Both the position numbers and the translations under genes were made by a program. The notes below the pieces were generated by a model, which was not told the origin of the DNA, did not search any database, and was given only the letters and a program-made list of their open reading frames with translations. From Treponema sp. (GTDB lineage: Bacteria > Spirochaetota > Spirochaetia > Treponematales > Treponemataceae): a DNA stretch of 34,390 nucleotides. This document shows, one piece after another, positions 7,235 to 13,090 of this stretch. Within the stretch, counting starts at the first letter, position 1. Each line of letters opens with the position of its first letter. Where the stretch lies: the NCBI GenBank assembly GCA_017446265.1, contig JAFSRD010000023.1:1-34390 (forward strand), written 5' to 3'.

Positions 7235-7408
7235 ATGGATAATTGCAAGTATAGTAATAATGTGTGCATAGATGGGATTAAGCATGAGATCTGTTCAAAT
7301 GAAGAATTGAAAACAATCAATAAAACAGATGGAAAAAACATTCCTTGCATGGGACCAAAATGTGGGAAATTTGAAGAAAAAAAAGAATATAAAGATGAAA
7401 GGAATTGA
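7235..7408 (+). CDS. Small cysteine-rich protein
   Basis: 57 codons, not reaching common length cut-offs. ATG at 7235 follows AAGGAG (7218-7223) at 11 bases. Five cysteines (C4, C11, C20, C38, C43) occur in the pattern C-x6-C-x8-C ... CMGPKC, which suggests metal binding or a reduced Cys cluster. It sits 21 bases behind the Ig-domain lipoprotein gene and is probably co-transcribed with it. Not recognised. The 100 bases after it (7409-7507) contain no gene. Confidence 0.5.
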   Translation: MDNCKYSNNVCIDGIKHEICSNEELKTINKTDGKNIPCMGPKCGKFEEKKEYKDERN

Positions 7409-7507
7409 TTGAAATGAAAGATAAACTGTGAAAGTACTTAACTTTGTTTTATTCTATTCACTATGCAGTTGCATTCATACTGACTAATCTATAAAAGGAG
7501 ACATCTT

Positions 7508-7708
7508 ATGCCAGACGAAGATATAATCAAGTTACTTGTTAGACTAAGAGGAGAACGAGAATCAAAAGAATTTGAGATAGAGAAAAACTGTTTTGAAACC
7601 GCTTGGGAGAAGTCAACTCCAGAAGTAAAAGATTTAATACGCACGTGTTTCGATCAACTGTCAAGGAAAATTGAAACATATAATAAACAAGATAAAGAAA
7701 TCTTGTGA
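7508..7708 (+). CDS. Hypothetical protein, 66 aa
   Basis: Preceded by AAAAGGAG (7494-7501) at an ideal distance. The product is short, charged and helical (LLVRLRGERESKEFEIEKNC, then a segment ending FDQLSRKIETYNKQDKEIL). There is no signal peptide and no motif I recognise. It is followed by a good terminator (7779-7807), so it is the last gene of the transcript that starts at or before 3808. Confidence 0.55.
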   Translation: MPDEDIIKLLVRLRGERESKEFEIEKNCFETAWEKSTPEVKDLIRTCFDQLSRKIETYNKQDKEIL

Positions 7709-7778
7709 TATTTTTTATTCGCACCGAGTGCTTGATGTTTCTCGCCAAGTTATGTTGCAGATTGTAATGAAATTATTT

Positions 7779-7807
7779 AACTCGTCGCTTTTTACGACGA
7801 GTTTTTT
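7779..7807 (+). terminator. Rho-independent terminator
   Basis: AACTCGTCG (7779-7787) pairs perfectly with CGACGAGTT (7795-7803) over the 7-nt loop CTTTTTA; six Ts (7802-7807) close it. Confidence 0.85.
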
Positions 7808-7839
7808 ATTATTTTGTACTTTCCTTGTATTTTATACTC

Positions 7840-7928
7840 CTCGAAAATTTTTCTGTGCTATAGTAGCACAGAATCAGCGTGCTTGACAGCACGCTGATTA
7901 ATAAATATTTCGTAGATAAGTATGGAGG
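7840..7928 (+). repeat. Double-palindrome module, copy 4
   Basis: CCTCGAAAATTTTTC (7839-7853), palindrome half-site TCTGTGCTAT (7852-7861), centre A, GTAGCACAGA (7863-7872): one change (T for C at 7861) from perfect. Then a perfect 11-bp stem AATCAGCGTGC (7872-7882), loop TTGACA (7883-7888), GCACGCTGATT (7889-7899). The stem sequence is completely different from copies 2, 3 and 5 yet fully paired. Tail TAATAAATATTTCGTAGATAAGT and the same ATGGAGGAAAAAT Shine-Dalgarno context as copy 1. Confidence 0.88.
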
Positions 7929-7936
7929 AAAAATCT

Positions 7937-8329
7937 ATGAGAAAAGTTTTTGTTGTGTTAAGTGCAATTGCTTTTGTTGCACTATTTGTGTCTTGTGAAA
8001 CAACTCGGTTATCTTCTGAATCAGTTCCGCCAGAACTAGTTGGAAAGTACGAGGGGGAAGCAACTGGTCAAATTGCTATTGGACAATCTGCCCCTTTAAA
8101 GTGGAAAGCAGAAGTAACAGAAAGTGGGGAATTCTTATTTAGAATTCAAAATCGTGATGCAAAAGGTTCTATAAATGCTAAAGGAGAATTTTCTGTTTCG
8201 CAATCACAATTTAGGTATTCAGGTACAATAGATAAGGATTCAGGTATTGTCGAAGGTATTATAAAAGGGAGTATGCTTGGAACAAGGTCATTTTCTTTTG
8301 GTGCTATTGACGGGAAAAAGGTAAAGTAG
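7937..8329 (+). CDS. Small lipoprotein
   Basis: 130 aa. The start at 7937 is preferred over 7922 because the ATGGAGG at 7922 serves as Shine-Dalgarno, exactly as in copy 1, and because the signal sequence then begins at residue 1 (MRKVFVVLSAIAFVALFVSC, lipobox FVSC). The mature part is beta-rich (GKYEGEATGQIAIGQ, then GTIDKDSGIVEGIIKGSMLG), suggesting a small beta-barrel or lipocalin-like fold. Not recognised beyond that. It is the only gene between module copy 4 and the hairpin at 8341. Confidence 0.72.
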   Translation: MRKVFVVLSAIAFVALFVSCETTRLSSESVPPELVGKYEGEATGQIAIGQSAPLKWKAEVTESGEFLFRIQNRDAKGSINAKGEFSVSQSQFRYSGTIDKDSGIVEGIIKGSMLGTRSFSFGAIDGKKVK

Positions 8330-8340
8330 TATTTAAAGTT

Positions 8341-8393
8341 ACCTCGAAAAACTGTGACAGGGCGGCGAAGCATCTAGATGCGTTTTTCGAGGT
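8341..8393. repeat. Nested perfect hairpins
   Basis: Outer stem ACCTCGAAAAAC (8341-8352) with GTTTTTCGAGGT (8382-8393), 12 bp perfect; on the 3' side of the loop sits a perfect palindrome GCATCTAGATGC (8370-8381) directly abutting the outer arm. No T-run follows, so it is unlikely to be an ordinary terminator. The 5' arm CCTCGAAAAA is shared with module copies 3 and 4, and like them this structure sits just upstream of an accessory gene. Confidence 0.65.
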
Positions 8394-8433
8394 CATCTTA
8401 TGAAATTTCATTTCAAATGTTGTAGGAGTGCAA

Positions 8434-9144
8434 ATGGCATTAGAAAAGATTGAACCTTTCAACTTTAATAAGTTTAAAGATATGACCAAAGGTAGTGTGG
8501 AGAAAATTGTATCCTATTTTGAAGAGAGCGAATATGGTTCTTGGGAAGCTACTTTAAAAAAGTATTCATGGCAAGGCCAAAAGTTTAGTGACGGTGAGAC
8601 TATTCGCAAAGATTTTAATAAAAAAATTAGAAGTTCTAACGAAAATATTTCTTATGTAATGCAAAAAATACTTGGATGGGGAGGAATGAAAGCTTTTGAC
8701 AAAGGTGTAGAATTAAAAGTAGTTGAATCGTTGAAAATTTTAGACAATGAAAATGTAGCTGACTTATCAAAAATTTATGCGGATAGAATAGCGAGTGTTT
8801 CAAAAATTTATGAAATGTGGAATCCAAATAAATGGATTATTTATGATTCATATTGTGCAAGAGGTTTGCAATGGATTGTTAAAAAGTTTTGGGAAGATGA
8901 AGGCAAGGAAGTGCACTGTGAATTATTTCGTTTTCCGTGGCCTCCTGGCAGGAGCAGCACACCTATAGAAGGTTTTCCAAGAGTAGCAAAGACAGCACCA
9001 CGACAAGCAATGCTGGGTTTCGTTTATGCTTCGTGGTTATGTAGACTAATCGCTCAAGAATTGAATTTGAAAAATGAAACTGGTTTCAACTGGGAAGCGT
9101 ATCATGTAGAGATGGCATTGTTTACACTTGGTCATAAAGTATAG
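8434..9144 (+). CDS. Unrecognised protein, same family as the gene at 3808
   Basis: 236 aa from ATG 8434, with TAGGAG (8423-8428) 5 bases upstream. Soluble. It shares three ordered blocks with the protein at 3808-4536: LGWGGMKAFDKG, RIASVSKIYEMWNPNKWIIYDS and HVEMALFTLGHKV at the C-terminus. The IIYDSYCARGLQWIV block and a following R/P-rich stretch (FRFPWPPGRSS) are notable. It could be a nuclease- or glycosylase-like protein of mobile regions, but no catalytic set is clear. The nested hairpin at 8341-8393 precedes it and a 14-bp inverted repeat follows. Confidence 0.72.
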   Translation: MALEKIEPFNFNKFKDMTKGSVEKIVSYFEESEYGSWEATLKKYSWQGQKFSDGETIRKDFNKKIRSSNENISYVMQKILGWGGMKAFDKGVELKVVESLKILDNENVADLSKIYADRIASVSKIYEMWNPNKWIIYDSYCARGLQWIVKKFWEDEGKEVHCELFRFPWPPGRSSTPIEGFPRVAKTAPRQAMLGFVYASWLCRLIAQELNLKNETGFNWEAYHVEMALFTLGHKV

Positions 9145-9150
9145 AAGTAT

Positions 9151-9204
9151 TTTATCTTAAGGTATCTCTAAAAACTTAATTCTTTATAGCTACCTTAAGA
9201 TAAA
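9151..9204. repeat. 14-bp perfect inverted repeat
   Basis: TTTATCTTAAGGTA (9151-9164) pairs perfectly with TACCTTAAGATAAA (9191-9204) across 26 bases. No T-run is present on the plus side. It sits between the gene at 8434 and a decayed coding remnant, so it may mark a cassette edge or act as a transcription end. Confidence 0.6.
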
Positions 9205-9205
9205 G

Positions 9206-9341
9206 GTAGTAATCAAAATAAAGAATTTAATGATTGGCATAAAAAAGTTTCTGAGCGATTTGTTGACGAAGTTTCAAAAAAAGGCAAGCAGTTTGGATGG
9301 GTAGCAAAAGTATTAAATATATGTTTATTTCAGTATTAGAT
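9206..9341 (+). pseudogene. Truncated coding remnant
   Basis: One frame reads like protein from about 9206 to the TAG at 9339-9341 (FNDWHKKVSERFVDEVSKKG followed by KQFGWVAKVLNI), but it has no start codon near a Shine-Dalgarno and its end overlaps the 3' end of the convergent gene at 9325. It seems to be an internal piece of a lost gene, deleted on both sides. Confidence 0.4.
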
Positions 9342-9900
9342 CACTGTCCTTCAATTTTAGATGTTCAAAATCAATCGAATTAGATACTTTAAGAATAAAT
9401 CCATTTGTCTTGTCTTTGAAAATTTCTTCCGTGGTAGATATTGAAAATGCAAATGATAATTTGTGCTTATTAGAAATGTAAGCATATTTTTTTGTATACT
9501 TTTTCTCTGGATGTACCGTGCAAAAATGCACAATAGTGTTTTCTAATTGTTCAACGGCATCTTCCCAAAAGGATATTTTTTCACCTTTGTTGTTTTTATG
9601 TTTAGTTTTCCAATTTTTTATTTCAATAAAAATAATAATATCAGTCGTGTGAATCATAGCATCGCAACTTTTTTGCTTCTCTTGGCGTGAATTTACAGAT
9701 CGATAAAAAATAATATTTCCATCAATCGGATTAAAGAAAATATCTTTTCGATTATGCGATTCAACTTCAACATCCCAATCGTCTTTCTCTTCGTAACTGA
9801 TGTATGCAGATCCTTGCTTTTTAATTGACATGGGATCAATAATTCCAAATTTTTCAACAGCTCTTACTCGTTGTTCATTTTCAAAAAAGTTTAATTCCAT
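9325..9900 (-). CDS. Putative PD-(D/E)xK-type nuclease partner of the AAA ATPase
   Basis: 191 aa. A CDAMIHTTDIIIFIEIKNWK segment (about residues 79-98) gives the D...ExK arrangement of PD-(D/E)xK nucleases: D80, a hydrophobic strand, then E93-I-K95. No other known domain is seen. It overlaps the ATPase stop by one base (TAATG on the minus strand), so the two are translationally coupled and very likely form a two-gene system. Pairs of an AAA_15/AAA_21 ATPase with a nuclease are common among antiphage defence systems; which known type, if any, this belongs to cannot be told from sequence alone. Low GC like the rest of the region. The nuclease call rests on one motif. Confidence 0.6.
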   Translation of the reverse strand: MELNFFENEQRVRAVEKFGIIDPMSIKKQGSAYISYEEKDDWDVEVESHNRKDIFFNPIDGNIIFYRSVNSRQEKQKSCDAMIHTTDIIIFIEIKNWKTKHKNNKGEKISFWEDAVEQLENTIVHFCTVHPEKKYTKKYAYISNKHKLSFAFSISTTEEIFKDKTNGFILKVSNSIDFEHLKLKDSDLILK

Positions 9901-10928
9901 TATTCATCCTCAATTTCGAGTAACGCAGAGAAATCTTCATTGGCTTTTATCATTGCGTTGTTCAAGTAATTATTATCTGATGGAAGGTTTTTATAATGTT
10001 CTAATTTAGTAATCGTTCCGTCATCATGAGTTTCATAGATGATAATTTTTCTTCCGTCAGTTGCAGCAGCTTCTGGAACAATGTGATTTGTTTTTTTAGA
10101 CGATATTCCATTATTATGCATGTCTTTTACTTTTGCACTCAATGTTAGGTATGAGATAATGTAGGGACTATGAGTTGTAATCATTAACTGGTTATCATTT
10201 GACCTGTTGTTGCAGTCAAGCAAATCAAAAAGGATTTTATTTTGCGAAGTTGGAAATAGGTTTTGCTCAGGTTCCTCGACAATATTAATGAACCTTGACT
10301 CAATTATCCTGCATGCTTTTTGTTCTTCTTGTTTCAAATATTCTTCTTGTTCTGGAGATAATGGTTTTTCGGATTCAGAATTAGTCGCTACACCTAGTCC
10401 TAATGCTCCAAGTAATGACAGTATCCCTAAAAATGCATGCTTCCCTTTATTTTCATTACTTGCAATTGCTGCAATTAATTCAGCCGCCCCAGCTATTCCT
10501 AATATTGCGATGAGAGCAGAGTAATCTTTTTCAGCTGTTTTCTTTTCATATAGACTTAGCAATTGTTTATCGGATGAATAGCGTTCAACTTGATGTTTTG
10601 AATAGTATTGCGAAACAACAGAAATTGGAGCAAGAGATTGAATACCAGAAGATGCCTCAAACAATTCAACTTTTTTATTATCATTGTTGATGATAAATGT
10701 TTTTTGTGTAGCAGAATCGTATAGATACGAATAATTATCAATGAGTTCAATTTTTTTGCCAGTAAAAAATTCTCTAGCTTCATCGTAATCCTCAAGATAT
10801 GTAAAGAGGTTTCTTAAGATACCCGTTACTTTCGTTGCATTAGGAATAGTAGACAGTAAGTTTCTTTCTGCTGGGGCATAACATATTTTTGGTTTAATAT
10901 AAGTATCAGTAACTTCCTGAACACTCAA
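9900..10928 (-). CDS. AAA ATPase (ABC/SMC-like), C-terminal part, with hydrophobic insertion
   Basis: 342 aa starting from the first ATG in frame, though the frame stays open further upstream to about 11027. It has the ABC-type signature EASSGIQSLAPI (91-102), Walker B FINIVEEPEQNLFP (213-226) and switch histidine ITTHSPYI (250-257) of AAA_15/AAA_21 proteins. Walker A lies on the separate upstream ORF (10940-11245). Between signature and Walker B lies an unusual stretch of two strongly hydrophobic helices (residues 137-157 and 165-182; ALIAILGIAGAAELIAAIA, FLGILSLLGALGLGVA), long enough to cross or dip into a membrane. Such ATPases normally have no membrane segment there. Coupled to the nuclease-like gene downstream. 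Confidence 0.78.
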   Translation of the reverse strand: MSVQEVTDTYIKPKICYAPAERNLLSTIPNATKVTGILRNLFTYLEDYDEAREFFTGKKIELIDNYSYLYDSATQKTFIINNDNKKVELFEASSGIQSLAPISVVSQYYSKHQVERYSSDKQLLSLYEKKTAEKDYSALIAILGIAGAAELIAAIASNENKGKHAFLGILSLLGALGLGVATNSESEKPLSPEQEEYLKQEEQKACRIIESRFINIVEEPEQNLFPTSQNKILFDLLDCNNRSNDNQLMITTHSPYIISYLTLSAKVKDMHNNGISSKKTNHIVPEAAATDGRKIIIYETHDDGTITKLEHYKNLPSDNNYLNNAMIKANEDFSALLEIEDE

Positions 10929-10939
10929 CTTATTATTGT

Positions 10940-11245
10940 TTATCGTGAACTTAAAGGCTGTCCCAATATATTCAATTTCCGAGTTTTCTTGTAAATAAGA
11001 TTTGATAGAATGATATGCAAGGTACTTGTTTGAAATTCATTAATTGTTAAATTTTCTGGAAGAAAATCTTTGCGGACAAGTGCCTTTTCAAGCCATGTAA
11101 AAGTTGCATAAAGTTTAGCGACTGTGCTTTTGCCTGTTGCTTGATTACCGATAAAAACTGTAACTGGAGAAATCTCAAGCCCCCCATCATTCTCGTTAAA
11201 GCCTGTCGTAATTGGTCCAAAGTTTCTAATTTTTAGTTTTGCCAT
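10940..11245 (-). CDS. AAA ATPase, N-terminal part (Walker A), frameshifted
   Basis: Start at 11245 (MAKLKIRNFGPI) because AAGGA lies 7 bases upstream; ATG 11251 would be too close to it. Walker A is FIGNQATGKSTVAK (about residues 31-44). The frame breaks near 11027-11032: with one extra A in the CAAACAAG run (minus strand) the reading continues NEFQNKYLAYHSIKSYLQEN and joins the next ORF without gap, giving a protein of about 445 aa. The last residues of this ORF (from about STLHIIL on) are therefore out of frame. A single-base deletion or a sequencing error explains this best. No clear promoter was found in the 122 bases upstream (11246-11367). Confidence 0.7.
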   Translation of the reverse strand: MAKLKIRNFGPITTGFNENDGGLEISPVTVFIGNQATGKSTVAKLYATFTWLEKALVRKDFLPENLTINEFQTSTLHIILSNLIYKKTRKLNILGQPLSSR

Positions 11246-11367
11246 CGTCATTTCCTTTTTGTTATAATAGCATATTGTTGCAATATTTTGTATATTTCTT
11301 CAAGGATTTTATTTTTCTCTTTGAATCAGCATAATTTATAATTGAAAAATTGAACATTTGTAAAATA

Positions 11368-11910
11368 TTATCTTTCCGAATCTATATTAAACCAAGGCAA
11401 TAATTTTCCGATAAGAAAATCTTCCATGTAAAATCTACGAATGAAATTATTTTCTCTTATTATAGAGAGATGAACCCGCTTGTTTATTTTACTAAAAATG
11501 TTAATGTTCTTTTTCTGATAAAGATAATCAAAACCAGACCGAAATTGGCAACTTGTAGTTTTTTTGTATAGTTCGCTTGTTGTATTTGGATATAAGTTAT
11601 TAGTTTTCAAAAGCAAATGTTGTCCTAGTCTTTTTTTTATATCTGTGCTTTTTCCGACATATAGGCATATTTTTTCATTGTCAAGATTCCAGTCCCATGA
11701 AAGACTCTGGGTTTTCCGATTAGGACCTTTAATTTGAAGATTTCGTTTTAATGTTCTGATTATTTTGTCGGAATTATCAAACCAAAAGATATACAAACCT
11801 GCAAAAGAAATGTCTTTTTTATATTTTTTCGTTTGAACATCTACATATTCATTTAGGCTTTTAGTTTCTTTCGCACGATTTAAAATTTCTTTTTCATTAA
11901 AAATAGTCAT
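11368..11910 (-). CDS. GIY-YIG nuclease-family protein
   Basis: 180 aa from ATG 11910, preceded by AAGGAG; the longer frame to 12009 would read through module copy 5 and is rejected. The GIY-YIG fold is recognisable: GLY (38-40), LYVGKSTDIKKRLGQH (83-98) with Y84 and R94, and MEDFLIGKLLPWFN (162-175) with the catalytic-type E163 and the terminal N175. An N-terminal helical part of about 35 aa precedes it. GIY-YIG enzymes cut DNA in repair, restriction and mobile elements; the substrate here is unknown. It is transcribed divergently from the gene at 12034, with module copy 5 between them, and lies upstream of the ATPase/nuclease pair in the same direction. Confidence 0.75.
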   Translation of the reverse strand: MTIFNEKEILNRAKETKSLNEYVDVQTKKYKKDISFAGLYIFWFDNSDKIIRTLKRNLQIKGPNRKTQSLSWDWNLDNEKICLYVGKSTDIKKRLGQHLLLKTNNLYPNTTSELYKKTTSCQFRSGFDYLYQKKNINIFSKINKRVHLSIIRENNFIRRFYMEDFLIGKLLPWFNIDSER

Positions 11911-11955
11911 TTGTTTGCTCCTTTTTAGATTTGCTATTATTGCGTCATAGTATAT

Positions 11956-12033
11956 CAAAAAATTTTTCTGTGCTACTGTAGCACAGAGATTTTGTTCTTG
12001 ACAGAACAAAATCTAATAAAGATTTCGTAGAAG
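11956..12033 (+). repeat. Double-palindrome module, copy 5
   Basis: TCAAAAAATTTTTC at 11955-11968, palindrome half-site TCTGTGCTAC (11967-11976), centre T (copies 2-4 have A), GTAGCACAGA (11978-11987). Then a perfect 11-bp stem AGATTTTGTTC (11987-11997), loop TTGACA (11998-12003), GAACAAAATCT (12004-12014). Tail AATAAAGATTTCGTAGAAG. Compared with copies 2/3 the stem differs at several positions on both arms in a compensating way. Confidence 0.88.
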
Positions 12034-12270
12034 ATGGAGAAAGTGGAAGTTAACGATTCTATTGAATTGGTAAAAAAAATTTTCGCTGATATTGAATCGG
12101 GTAAAAAAAAGAATGAAATTCTTTCGGGAAATGGATTAGAGCAATTTGATAGTATAAAATATCCTGAAATAAAATTTACAATATCAAAATCCGAGATAGA
12201 AAAACTTAAAGAACAATCTTTAATTACTGAGGAAAATAAAATTGAAAAGAAAACCAAAGAAGCAGAATAA
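12034..12270 (+). CDS. Hypothetical protein, 78 aa
   Basis: The start is uncertain: by analogy with module copies 1 and 4 the ATGGAG at 12034 may be the Shine-Dalgarno, leaving GTG at 12043 as start. The product is short and charged (IEKLKEQSLITEENKIEKKT near the C-terminus), with a segment GNGLEQFDSIKYPEIKFTI. No motif is recognised. Placed directly behind module copy 5 and 30 bases before a small lipoprotein ORF. Confidence 0.5.
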   Translation: MEKVEVNDSIELVKKIFADIESGKKKNEILSGNGLEQFDSIKYPEIKFTISKSEIEKLKEQSLITEENKIEKKTKEAE

Positions 12271-12300
12271 TTCGAAAGAAGTTTTCAAATGAAAGGATAT

Positions 12301-12441
12301 ATGAGAATCAAAATATTATTTTACACAGTAGTAATCGTGATGTCTGCTCTGCGTTTATCATGTATAAGTACACGAATTAAAAGAGAGGGGGCTTCTGCTT
12401 TTTGGGAAGAGAAAATTGATACTGCCATAAAATATTTATAG
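12301..12441 (+). CDS. Very small lipoprotein, possibly frameshifted
   Basis: 46 codons behind AAAGGA (12289-12294). The N-terminus is a lipoprotein signal (MRIKILFYTVVIVMSALRLSC, lipobox RLSC). It stops at TAG 12439-12441, but the +1 frame continues in a protein-like way (KIFIEDIELERKIEVSSEAS) to a TGA near 12507, so a one-base indel around 12430 may have cut the gene. Last gene of the AT-rich accessory region. Confidence 0.45.
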   Translation: MRIKILFYTVVIVMSALRLSCISTRIKREGASAFWEEKIDTAIKYL

Positions 12442-12546
12442 AAGACATTGAATTAGAAAGAAAAATTGAAGTTTCTAGCGAGGCGAGCTCTTCCAGCTGT
12501 TTTGTCTGAAAAAAACAATGACACACGCGCATTGTGGTGAAAAATG

Positions 12547-12555
12547 TGATATAAT
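12547..12555 (+). promoter_or_regulatory. Extended -10 promoter, probably leaderless
   Basis: TGATATAAT (TG-n-TATAAT) ends only 5 bases before the ATG at 12561. No good -35 at 16-18 bases and no Shine-Dalgarno. A transcript starting about 7 bases after the -10 would begin at or next to the start codon. Confidence 0.5.
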
Positions 12556-12560
12556 GGCAT

Positions 12561-12968
12561 ATGCTCGACTATATTTTATTGGGTGTTGCCGTCATAATCA
12601 TCATTTTTGCAATGCGTAATTTTATTAAATTGTTAATTAATAAAAAGGCGGTTGCGGCATCAACAAGCAAAAAGAAATCGTTTTCGTTTGCAAATTGTCC
12701 GCTGTGCGCCTCGCCGCTCTATAAAGAAGATTTATTTTCGCGCGTGTTTCGCCCTATGACAGTAGACGACCAGCGATGCATTATTTTAGGATGTCCGCAT
12801 TGCTACCCTCGCACCGATTCGGGCATAAAGCGTGTATGTCCTGTGTGTCATAAAGTGGTGCCGGTAGATGGTCATCTTGTTGCGCGGCTTTTCAATAAAA
12901 CAAAAGATGGCAAAAAGCACATTATCGTTACTGGCTGTACAGAGTGCTGCAAATATGAGCCGAAATAG
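12561..12968 (+). CDS. Membrane-anchored zinc-ribbon protein
   Basis: 135 aa. One N-terminal membrane helix (about residues 4-20, YILLGVAVIIIIFAM), then a soluble part with four Cys pairs: CPLC (about 46-49), CPHC (about 78-81), CPVC (about 93-96) and GCTECC near the end. The spacing suggests two zinc ribbons facing the cytoplasm. The family is not recognised. Base composition here changes to the higher-GC, core-genome style, so this gene marks the right border of the accessory region. No Shine-Dalgarno; probably translated from a leaderless mRNA. Confidence 0.7.
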   Translation: MLDYILLGVAVIIIIFAMRNFIKLLINKKAVAASTSKKKSFSFANCPLCASPLYKEDLFSRVFRPMTVDDQRCIILGCPHCYPRTDSGIKRVCPVCHKVVPVDGHLVARLFNKTKDGKKHIIVTGCTECCKYEPK

Positions 12969-13061
12969 CGTGACTTTGTAGGTGATGGTGTGATTTGTGA
13001 GGTGGGATTGTTGTTTTATGCGATGGGGTGCTGTTGTCACTTCGTGATGCGAACTGCATTC

Positions 13062-13088
13062 TTGACTTTTTTAATCATGGTATATAAT
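13062..13088 (+). promoter_or_regulatory. Promoter of the sugar ABC operon
   Basis: TTGACT (13062-13067) and TATAAT (13083-13088) with a 15-base spacer, preceded by TGG (13078-13080). The ATG at 13091 lies only 2 bases after the -10, so the mRNA is leaderless from here or translation starts at the in-frame GTG 13097. Confidence 0.5.
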
Positions 13089-13090
13089 TT

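Noticed and set aside
8341..8393. Rho-independent terminator behind the lipoprotein gene
   Set aside because: The stem is perfect but no T-run follows on either strand.
718..12003. TTGACA in the loops as an ordinary -35 box
   Set aside because: At 16-18 bases downstream no copy has a -10-like hexamer (TGTTTC, TGTTCG, TATTTC, GATTTC). The AT-rich TAATAA/TATAAA lies only 10-11 bases away. A promoter function is not excluded but is not shown.
11911..12009. N-terminal extension of the GIY-YIG protein
   Set aside because: It would translate through module copy 5, and a good Shine-Dalgarno precedes the internal ATG at 11910.
671..12033. The double-palindrome modules as canonical attC sites
   Set aside because: They lack RYYYAAC/GTTRRRY boxes, and the loop rather than the base of the stem is conserved, opposite to attC sites.
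671..12033. CRISPR array
   Set aside because: Copies are thousands of bases apart and separated by genes; there are no regular spacers and no cas genes.
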